From an uncultured Clostridia bacterium (GTDB taxonomy: Bacteria > Bacillota > Clostridia > Oscillospirales > Ruminococcaceae), in the NCBI GenBank assembly GCA_938014855.1, contig CALLQM010000233.1, forward strand, positions 1-12,361: a DNA stretch of 12,361 nucleotides. Reading direction: 5' to 3'. Under the pieces are notes generated by a model that had not been told where the DNA came from, did not search any database, and saw only the letters and a list, made by a program, of their open reading frames with translations. The position numbers and the translations under genes are program-made. This document shows positions 1-5,324 of the stretch, one piece after another. Within the stretch, counting starts at the first letter, position 1. The number at the start of each line of letters is the position of its first letter.

Positions 1-45
1 AAAAATAAAGTTAAAACTTTACAAGAAGAAATTGAAAGTGCTTAG
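1..45 (+). CDS. 3' end of an unidentified plus-strand gene (partial)
   Basis: Reading in frame 1 gives 14 codons (KNKVKTLQEEIESA) and then a TAG stop at 43-45. A terminator-like hairpin begins 10 nt later, which is what marks this as a probable gene end. The visible peptide is charged and helix-prone. It is too short to assign a family, so the function is unknown. The gene converges on divIVA. The alternative reading, that this is non-coding downstream sequence of divIVA, cannot be excluded. Confidence 0.45.
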   Translation, partial: KNKVKTLQEEIESA

Positions 46-55
46 ATGTAAATTA

Positions 56-106
56 GGGATAATATCTAGGATGATTGATTCCTAGATTATTATCCCCTTA
101 TTTTTC
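56..106 (+). terminator. Intrinsic terminator between convergent genes
   Basis: The left arm GGGATAATATCTAGGA (56-71) pairs with TCCTAGATTATTATCCC (80-96) around an 8-nt loop, with one bulged T. On the plus strand it is followed by a T-rich tail (98-105), so it should terminate the plus-strand gene ending at 45. On the minus strand the stem also lies downstream of the divIVA stop, but the tail there is a poor T-tract, so termination in that direction would be weaker. I see no other candidate terminator for the long minus-strand gene train. Confidence 0.75.
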
Positions 107-111
107 ATAAA

Positions 112-747
112 TTATTTATTTAACTCATAATATAAAATTCCATCTTCTTCAGTATATTGCAAGGAATCCTCAACAGAAACCGGCTCCTGAAAATGATCAT
201 TTTGAGGTAAAGGAATATCTGCTGGATCAACGAATTCCGATTCTGGATCAGGTTCTTTTTTTTGTGGAGGAGGAGTCGGTACGGCATTTGCTATATGTTC
301 ATCCCCCGGAATACTGCTAATTAATTCCAAATGTTGCTTATACATTAGCTGAAGTTTACTTTTAAATGTTGCGACCTCACGCTGCATACGCAAAAATCCA
401 CTTTTTTCTCGCTCAACAGCTTGTTTCGAATTTTCTATTATTCGATTTGCCTTCGCATTTGCTTCATCAACAATAGCGGCAGCTTTTGCTTTTGCATCCC
501 GTACCACACTATCCCCAAGTTTTTGAGCACCTACTAATGCAGAACGCATACTTTCTTCATCTTGTTTGTACTCTTCTAATTTTTCTGCTAAAACAAGTAG
601 TTTTTGCTCTAAATCACTTTTTTCAGCGATTATATCTCTAATTTCATTAGAAAGCTGATTGAGGTATTTTTCTACCTCATCTGCTTTGTATCCTCTGCCC
701 ATCGATTTGTCAAACTTTTTGTTGGCAATATCGTTTGGATTCAGCAC
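112..747 (-). CDS. divIVA: DivIVA-domain cell-division / polar-targeting protein
   Basis: This 211-residue protein has the DivIVA N-terminus (MLNPNDIANKKFDKS, then GRGYKADEVEKYL at 17-29). A long coiled coil covers about 30-142, and a proline- and acid-rich, probably disordered tail covers 155-195. DivIVA proteins bind negatively curved membrane at septa and poles and recruit division or wall-growth partners. In Bacillus subtilis, Phe17-Arg18 at the N-terminal tip insert into the membrane; here the equivalent stretch is Met16-Gly17-Arg18, so the aromatic residue is lost but the Arg is kept. The start is a GTG at 745-747, supported by AGGGGG (758-763) ten bases upstream. It is the last gene of the train, 47 nt after ylmH, in the usual sepF-ylmH-divIVA order. 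The family call is firm; the exact role in this organism is inferred. Confidence 0.93.
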   Translation of the reverse strand: MLNPNDIANKKFDKSMGRGYKADEVEKYLNQLSNEIRDIIAEKSDLEQKLLVLAEKLEEYKQDEESMRSALVGAQKLGDSVVRDAKAKAAAIVDEANAKANRIIENSKQAVEREKSGFLRMQREVATFKSKLQLMYKQHLELISSIPGDEHIANAVPTPPPQKKEPDPESEFVDPADIPLPQNDHFQEPVSVEDSLQYTEEDGILYYELNK

Positions 748-771
748 AATGAAACATCCCCCTACTATCTA

Positions 772-788
772 AAATCTGAACCAGATTT
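772..788 (-). other. Short perfect hairpin between ylmH and divIVA
   Basis: AAATCTG and CAGATTT form a perfect 7-bp inverted repeat around a 3-nt loop in the 47-nt gap before divIVA. On the minus strand only four T's follow, so it is a poor terminator. It lies just upstream of the divIVA ribosome site and could be an mRNA-processing or stabilising element. That role is speculative. Confidence 0.35.
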
Positions 789-794
789 CATATC

Positions 795-1556
795 TTATAC
801 ATATTTTTTATAAAGAATTTGCAATCTGTCTTTTTTAGTCGTTTTAATAACGTTATCAAATAAAAATTTTCCAAATCCACGGATACTCACAATATCTCCT
901 TCATTTACTTTAATGGAAGGATTGCATTCTTGAGATCCATTTATCGAGACAAACTGCGACTTAATTGTTTGGCAGGATTTATCCCGTGATATTCCCGCCA
1001 TTGCGGCTACTAGGCAATCAAGACGAAGTGAACTTACAACCTTTTGAATATCTAAATAATGATGTAGCGGCGGAAGCGATTCCGGCATACCCTCAAAAAC
1101 CTTTACACCGCATCGTCCAACCTTTGTTAATTCGCTTAATACAATAGGCAGAACCGAATTGGTAACAAAAAGTACTGCTAAACCTTTATCGATTAAAATA
1201 TCGCCAATTGTTTCCCTCGTAATTTGTAATCCCATCAGTGAACCAAGAATATCACGATGGTTTATAGAGTCTTCCTTTCGGAATCGAAGGGTAATCGGTG
1301 AAATTGGAAATGGTTCTTGTTGTGCATAGGGAGAAAATACTCCCAACATAGTCCGCTCTCCTTCTGTGTAGCCAGAAAAAAACGAATAATTATGATACCC
1401 GCTTGACTCAGCAATCTGTCGCGCCAAAACTAACTGGTGCATGTCCAGAAAGTTAGTAAAGCGGGTGGTATTTCTTTTTTGTGCAGACAAAAACATATCT
1501 TTAATATGAGCTGAAAAAGCTTTATCCTGCTTTTCGGATAAACTTGCATATTTCAT
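795..1556 (-). CDS. ylmH: YlmH family S4-domain RNA-binding protein
   Basis: The protein has 253 residues, matching the usual length of about 255-260 for YlmH. The N-terminal half carries family motifs: SGYTEGERTMLGVFSP at about 61-76 and HRDILGSLMGLQITRETIGD at 100-119. A C-terminal S4 RNA-binding domain covers about 174-236. YlmH binds RNA and the ribosome; in B. subtilis it has been linked to rescue of stalled 50S complexes, and its gene sits in the division cluster without YlmH itself being a core division protein. Its ATG overlaps the sepF stop by one base (TAATG), so translational coupling to sepF is likely. No separate ribosome site is needed or obvious. The family is confident; the molecular role comes from homologues. 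Confidence 0.93.
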   Translation of the reverse strand: MKYASLSEKQDKAFSAHIKDMFLSAQKRNTTRFTNFLDMHQLVLARQIAESSGYHNYSFFSGYTEGERTMLGVFSPYAQQEPFPISPITLRFRKEDSINHRDILGSLMGLQITRETIGDILIDKGLAVLFVTNSVLPIVLSELTKVGRCGVKVFEGMPESLPPLHHYLDIQKVVSSLRLDCLVAAMAGISRDKSCQTIKSQFVSINGSQECNPSIKVNEGDIVSIRGFGKFLFDNVIKTTKKDRLQILYKKYV

Positions 1557-2020
1557 TAAAAAAATACGCCATTGCTTTCCAGCTCATCTAGCAAATCCCC
1601 CATAATATCCACGTTATACGGAGTAATGATATAGGTACTATTTGCCACACGCTTTATTTGTCCGTTATTTGCATAAGCAACACCAGAAAGAAAATCAATT
1701 AGTCTGCGAGAAACATCTTTATTAGTTGATTCAAGATTTAAAACAACGGTTCGTTTTTCATTTAGATGATCTGCAACCGACGTCGCATCTTCAAAATGTT
1801 CTGGTTTAACCAATACTACCTGAAGCTGTGTTGTAGCATGAATATTAACCACCTTATTTCCACGTTTACCGCTTTCAGGATAATCTAAATTATCTTCATA
1901 TGGATCACGGGTTTCGCGAGAATCTCGCGTATTTTCATTTGAAAGGATGTCTCCGTCATCCTCATAATACTCGTCTTCAGGAATTCCGATAAAATCCTTA
2001 AATTTATCCATGATCCCCAT
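1556..2020 (-). CDS. sepF: SepF, FtsZ-binding membrane tether
   Basis: SepF anchors and bundles FtsZ filaments at the division site. The chosen ATG (2018-2020) gives 154 residues. The N-terminal segment MGIMDKFKDFIGI can form the amphipathic membrane helix, an acidic linker covers about 15-52, and the SepF domain covers about 57-139, including FLSGVAYANNG (110-120) and TYIITPYNVDI (129-139). A GAGGG-type ribosome site lies eight bases before this ATG. Starting further upstream at 2062 would add 14 residues (MIKRQIKCIERDVE) ahead of the membrane helix with no good ribosome site, so I reject that. The gene lies between yggS and ylmH in the classic order. There is no FtsA in the window; SepF can partly replace FtsA's tethering role in Gram-positives. 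Confidence 0.95.
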   Translation of the reverse strand: MGIMDKFKDFIGIPEDEYYEDDGDILSNENTRDSRETRDPYEDNLDYPESGKRGNKVVNIHATTQLQVVLVKPEHFEDATSVADHLNEKRTVVLNLESTNKDVSRRLIDFLSGVAYANNGQIKRVANSTYIITPYNVDIMGDLLDELESNGVFF

Positions 2021-2028
2021 TTCAACAT

Positions 2029-2034
2029 CCCTCT
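2029..2034 (-). promoter_or_regulatory. sepF ribosome binding site that fixes the start
   Basis: Minus-strand AGAGGG lies eight bases upstream of the ATG at 2018-2020. This supports the shorter SepF, which begins with its amphipathic helix, over a 14-residue longer version. Confidence 0.7.
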
Positions 2035-2078
2035 CTATGCATTTGATTTGCCTTTTTATCACACTACTATTTTATAAT

Positions 2079-2801
2079 TTAATGTGTGTAATTTCTTCGA
2101 CCGAATAGTGCACTCCCTATTCGCACAAGATTAGAACCGTGCTTAATTGCTAACATATAATCATCTGACATGCCCATAGATAAAAAATCCATATTGATAT
2201 TATCTATTTTTTTCTCTTTAATGTCAATAAATAGTTTGTATAAGTTAGCAAAATAACGTTCTTTTTTATAAATTTCATCACAAACTGGAGGTATTGACAT
2301 AATTCCACGAATATTTATACAATTAAACCCAACAAGTTGTTCTATAAATTGTGGTAATGCTTCAGGTAAAACCCCTGATTTGGTTTGTTCATTTCCAATA
2401 TTAACCTCAATTAAACAATCCATTTGTTTCTGATGTTTTTGACATTGTTTCTGCAATTCTTTTGCAAGTGAAATACTATCCAACGAATGCACCATTGTTA
2501 CTTTATCAATTATCTGACGTACCTTGTTTGATTGTAGATGTCCAATAAAATGAATATCAACATTATCTTTGTTATATTCATCATATTTGGCGCAAAGCTC
2601 CTGTGCACGATTTTCCCCTAATAGAGTAACACCAGCAGCAATCGCTTGATTAACACGAGATGCCTCCACTGTTTTTGTTACCGCCATCAAACGGACATCT
2701 GAGGGCTTTCTCCCACACTGCAAGCAAGTCTCCTGTATATTTTCAAAAATGCTATGAACAGCTTGGGCGACTGAACCATTATCCGATTTGTTTATTGTCA
2801 T
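2079..2801 (-). CDS. yggS: YggS/PLPBP family pyridoxal-phosphate homeostasis protein
   Basis: This is a 240-residue single-domain PLP-binding protein of the alanine-racemase-like barrel fold, with no known catalytic reaction. Family members buffer PLP and affect amino-acid and keto-acid balance. The PLP lysine is Lys43 in LMAVTKTV. Other family motifs are GENRAQEL (62-69), FIGHLQSNK (85-93), LSMGMSDDY (207-215) and the phosphate-binding GSNLVRIGSALFG (222-234). The length is close to the usual 225-240. The start overlaps the end of the upstream HlyD-like gene by 23 nt, with AAGGG ten bases upstream of the ATG, so coupling is likely. In Gram-positives the gene (ylmE) is a standard neighbour of sepF, although no direct division role is established. 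Confidence 0.95.
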   Translation of the reverse strand: MTINKSDNGSVAQAVHSIFENIQETCLQCGRKPSDVRLMAVTKTVEASRVNQAIAAGVTLLGENRAQELCAKYDEYNKDNVDIHFIGHLQSNKVRQIIDKVTMVHSLDSISLAKELQKQCQKHQKQMDCLIEVNIGNEQTKSGVLPEALPQFIEQLVGFNCINIRGIMSIPPVCDEIYKKERYFANLYKLFIDIKEKKIDNINMDFLSMGMSDDYMLAIKHGSNLVRIGSALFGRRNYTH

Positions 2802-4029
2802 AAAGATTCATCCCTTCTGTTACTATTTCATCAAATTGCTGTAATCCACGACCAAACACGGGATCATTAAAATATTCCGGATCATTTTCTTTACAAAGTA
2901 CAAATCCAATGTCCTCATAAATCACAGTAACTGGACGAAACATTAATTTTTCACCCACTAAAGTATAAACACCCTTTTGCATACCAATAAATCGAATTGC
3001 CTGTTCACTAACCCTAAGCCCGGTAACGGATTTAAACTGAACATTTGCCTGTGCAATACGCAAATTAACTAAAGGTTCATTAATGTAATCACAGCGGAAA
3101 ATTACAACATGACCTGTTTCATCATCGGAATTTATTTTATAAATCGTTGCATCAACAGGTTCAATACCGCTAATATTGAACTCTAATGTTACCATTCTTC
3201 CTATTCGATATTTGCTAATTTCATCATCCGGTACAACCGCAGCAAAATACCAATTGTGACCCAACATCAATTTACCAATTCGATCGCTAGAAGGGTCTTT
3301 CTTTTGTTTAAAATGATTAAGAAGATTAAAGAGCTTTTTTGCATCAAGCTCGTCTAAGTCTGTAACATCCACTTTGTTTTCGTACCCATCTATTGTACGA
3401 ATAAAATAACCTGGTTTTGAAGATTTAATCGTTCTACGTTTATCTGAGATTTTTTCAGAGTAAAAAGCCTCTTGTGCACCAATTTGGTCTATTGCATCTT
3501 GAAAATTTTCTTGTTGACCAGTTGCGATTTGTTTTGTATTCATAAGTACTAGAAGCTTGTCCGAAATTGATGGCAAATCCAATAATGAATTAGAATTAAC
3601 AGATTCCACAATGTTTCCTACTTCATTGAAAATCTGCTTATTTAGAACATCCGTATGTGCAAAAGAAGTTGTACCTGGATCTTGCGCTTTTTCCAAAAGG
3701 CTTCGCTTTTTTGCGAGAGTTCTTAACTGTGCAGTAGCCTGTGCATCGGTTTTATCATGAAAGATCTCCGCTATTTCGGAATTAATTGAAACTTTATCAC
3801 CATCGCTCACCATATAAACCGCAACTCCACTGCCGAGCCGGTCGTCCAAGACAAATTCATCACGCAATCCTATTCCGGTAATTCGAGAAGTCTCCGAAAC
3901 CGTATATAAAAAAGCTGTTTCTGTCTTATAGCGGGAATTCATAAAACGATAAGCTTGAAAACCCGCATAAGCTAAAAGGAACAGTGCTAATATTGCAAGC
4001 ACAATTCTCTGTGTTAACGTGTTTTTCAT
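2779..4029 (-). CDS. HlyD-like membrane-anchored protein of the sepF cluster
   Basis: This 416-residue protein has one N-terminal membrane segment (about 9-27) after a short positive stretch, so most of it should face outward. Two half-motifs resembling the HlyD barrel-sandwich fold are visible: 52-90, with DGDKV at 77-80, and 203-216, around KPGYFIRTIDGYE. They are separated by a helical stretch (about 92-200). A beta-rich region (about 275-375) resembles the beta-barrel and membrane-proximal domains of efflux adaptors. Adaptors normally work with an ABC or RND pump, but no transporter gene lies anywhere in this window. The gene sits between hfq (14 nt gap) and yggS (23 nt overlap). An AGGAG lies seven bases before the ATG. 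The position suggests an envelope role during division; that is inference. The family call is moderate and the function unknown. Confidence 0.75.
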   Translation of the reverse strand: MKNTLTQRIVLAILALFLLAYAGFQAYRFMNSRYKTETAFLYTVSETSRITGIGLRDEFVLDDRLGSGVAVYMVSDGDKVSINSEIAEIFHDKTDAQATAQLRTLAKKRSLLEKAQDPGTTSFAHTDVLNKQIFNEVGNIVESVNSNSLLDLPSISDKLLVLMNTKQIATGQQENFQDAIDQIGAQEAFYSEKISDKRRTIKSSKPGYFIRTIDGYENKVDVTDLDELDAKKLFNLLNHFKQKKDPSSDRIGKLMLGHNWYFAAVVPDDEISKYRIGRMVTLEFNISGIEPVDATIYKINSDDETGHVVIFRCDYINEPLVNLRIAQANVQFKSVTGLRVSEQAIRFIGMQKGVYTLVGEKLMFRPVTVIYEDIGFVLCKENDPEYFNDPVFGRGLQQFDEIVTEGMNLYDNKQIG

Positions 4030-4043
4030 AATAATACTCCTGC

Positions 4044-4286
4044 TTATTCTTCTCCGCTGACATCACAGGAATCTAAAATGCTAATCGATTTTGTAGGTAT
4101 AATGGTCGATATTGCATGCTTATAAACAAGATTTTGGCGACCTTCACAATCTAAAATTACAATATAAGAATCAAATCCCTTTACAATTCCCTTAAACTGG
4201 AAGCCATTAGTTAAATAAATTGTGACAGTAATCTTTTCACGGCGTGCTTGATTAAGAAAAACATCCTGCAAATTAAGCTGTTTCAT
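4044..4286 (-). CDS. hfq: Hfq RNA chaperone
   Basis: Hfq is a hexameric Sm-like protein that binds sRNAs and mRNAs. With the chosen start it has 80 residues: LNLQDVFLNQARREK (4-18) carries the N-terminal helix with Gln7-Asp8 and the rim arginines 15-16, Sm1 covers about 19-46, and Sm2 includes YKHAIS (55-60), the proximal-site Lys-His signature. The C-terminal tail is short and acidic, as in Gram-positive Hfq. Two adjacent ATGs exist (4287-4289 and 4284-4286). The GGAGG at 4293-4297 is six bases from the second and only three from the first, so I take the second. A longer 95-residue reading from a TTG is not supported. The miaA-hfq order is widely conserved. A promoter of its own lies upstream at 4353-4381. 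Confidence 0.96.
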   Translation of the reverse strand: MKQLNLQDVFLNQARREKITVTIYLTNGFQFKGIVKGFDSYIVILDCEGRQNLVYKHAISTIIPTKSISILDSCDVSGEE

Positions 4287-4292
4287 CATAAA

Positions 4293-4299
4293 CCTCCCT
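4293..4299 (-). promoter_or_regulatory. hfq ribosome binding site
   Basis: Minus-strand AGGGAGG is spaced six bases from the second of two adjacent ATG codons. It favours that ATG (4284-4286) and rules out the upstream in-frame TTG at 4329-4331 as the main start. Confidence 0.75.
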
Positions 4300-4352
4300 G
4301 TTATAGGTCGAAAGTTATGGCTAGTTTTCAAACATTATTTGCCTGTTTGTTT

Positions 4353-4381
4353 ATTATATCATAAAACACCACTATTGTGAA
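4353..4381 (-). promoter_or_regulatory. Extended -10 promoter for hfq, embedded in the end of miaA
   Basis: On the minus strand a -35 TTCACA (4376-4381, five of six consensus bases) is followed by a 17-nt spacer and a perfect -10 TATAAT (4353-4358). TGA immediately precedes the -10, supplying an extended -10 TGn. That TGA (4359-4361) is the miaA stop codon, and the -35 overlaps the Ile-His codons near the MiaA C-terminus. The predicted start site is near 4346, giving a leader of about 60 nt before hfq. It would also feed the downstream HlyD-like, yggS, sepF, ylmH and divIVA genes. Confidence 0.8.
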
Positions 4382-5312
4382 TGATGTTTTTTGCCGCTTC
4401 TACTAGGATTTCGTTGCTTTTAAATTGGTCAACTGTTAACCAATGAATTCGTTTATCGCGTCGAAACCAAGTCAATTGACGTTTGGCATAACGGCGAGTT
4501 GCTTGTTTTAAAGAATCCACACATTCATCTAAAGACTTGTTGCCATTCAAATAAGGCTGTAATTCCTTATAACCAATCGCCTGACAAGCTGTCCCCGCAT
4601 AAATGAGACTAATTTTTTTTGCTTCTTCTATTAGACCTTGCTCAAGCATAAGATCAACACGCTGATTAATTCGTTCATAAAGTATTTCTCTATCATCAAA
4701 ACACAACCCCAACATACATAGGTCATATTTCTGCTCGGACAGCCGAGACCTTTTTTGGTGCTCACTCATTGGTATACCCGTTATACGATACACCTCCAAC
4801 GCTCGCAAAATTCGGCCCAAATTATTTGGATGAAGCGAAGCAGCTAGTTGCGGATCAACTTTAGATAATTGATTAAGCATAAATTCGTTTCCGTTTTCAT
4901 TTGCTAGAGTTTGAAGTTCTTGACGGATACATTCATCACTTTCAATCTCGGCATATTGAATATTATCCACCACCGCATTTATATAAAGACCCGTTCCGCC
5001 CGCCAAAATAGGCGTTTTATTTCTGCCCGCGATTTTCATAATCTCCTCGTGCGCGAGTTTTGCATACTCGGCAACAGAAAAGCAAGCTGCATCCGGTTCT
5101 ATAAAATCAATCAGGTGATGTGGTATACCTTCCATTTCTTCAGCAGACGGTTTTGCTGTAGCAATGTTCATATGCCGATATACCTGCATAGAATCTGCAG
5201 AAACCACTTCTCCATTCAATGATTTTGCTAATTCAACTGCAAGTTTTGTTTTTCCGGAGGCAGTTGGTCCTGCCACAACAATCAGCGGTATTTTTTTTGT
5301 TTGTTCCGTCAT
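4359..5312 (-). CDS. miaA: tRNA dimethylallyltransferase MiaA
   Basis: MiaA transfers a dimethylallyl group from DMAPP to A37 of UNN-reading tRNAs, giving i6A37. The 317-residue protein has the P-loop GPTASGKT (15-22), the SADSMQVYRHMNIATAKP region (38-55) with the catalytic Asp40, GGTGLY (105-110) and the late motif RRYAKRQLTWFRRD. The ATG at 5310-5312 is chosen because GGTGAGG lies five bases upstream and the protein then begins just before the P-loop, as is usual. A TTG at 5346-5348 would add 12 residues and overlap mutL; I see no ribosome site for it. The gap to the mutL stop is only 7 nt. MiaB, which acts on the i6A37 product, is encoded at the head of the same gene train. Confidence 0.97.
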   Translation of the reverse strand: MTEQTKKIPLIVVAGPTASGKTKLAVELAKSLNGEVVSADSMQVYRHMNIATAKPSAEEMEGIPHHLIDFIEPDAACFSVAEYAKLAHEEIMKIAGRNKTPILAGGTGLYINAVVDNIQYAEIESDECIRQELQTLANENGNEFMLNQLSKVDPQLAASLHPNNLGRILRALEVYRITGIPMSEHQKRSRLSEQKYDLCMLGLCFDDREILYERINQRVDLMLEQGLIEEAKKISLIYAGTACQAIGYKELQPYLNGNKSLDECVDSLKQATRRYAKRQLTWFRRDKRIHWLTVDQFKSNEILVEAAKNIIHNSGVL

Positions 5313-5317
5313 AAAAG

Positions 5318-5324
5318 CCTCACC
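5318..5324 (-). promoter_or_regulatory. miaA ribosome site overlapping the mutL stop codon
   Basis: Minus-strand GGTGAGG contains the mutL TGA stop (5320-5322). Ribosomes terminating on mutL would sit over the miaA ribosome site, so translation of the two genes is probably linked. It supports the ATG at 5310-5312 as the miaA start. Confidence 0.65.

Noticed and set aside
748..820. Possible promoter before divIVA (TTGCAA with a TATAAG-like -10)
   Set aside because: The spacer is 19 nt and no better hexamer pair fits, so it is not convincing next to the two strong promoters in this window.
2021..2062. Longer SepF beginning at 2062 (14 extra residues)
   Set aside because: The extension lacks a good ribosome site and would place residues ahead of the amphipathic membrane helix. 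A GAGGG site eight bases before the ATG at 2018-2020 explains the shorter form.
2021..2078. Possible promoter in the 58-nt gap before sepF
   Set aside because: TATAAA-like sequence is present, but no -35 lies at 16-18 nt; AT-rich intergenic sequence explains it.
4322..4335. Four-codon open frame ATG TTT GAA AAC TAG in the hfq leader
   Set aside because: Too short to judge, with only a weak AGG upstream; such mini-frames arise by chance in AT-rich leaders.
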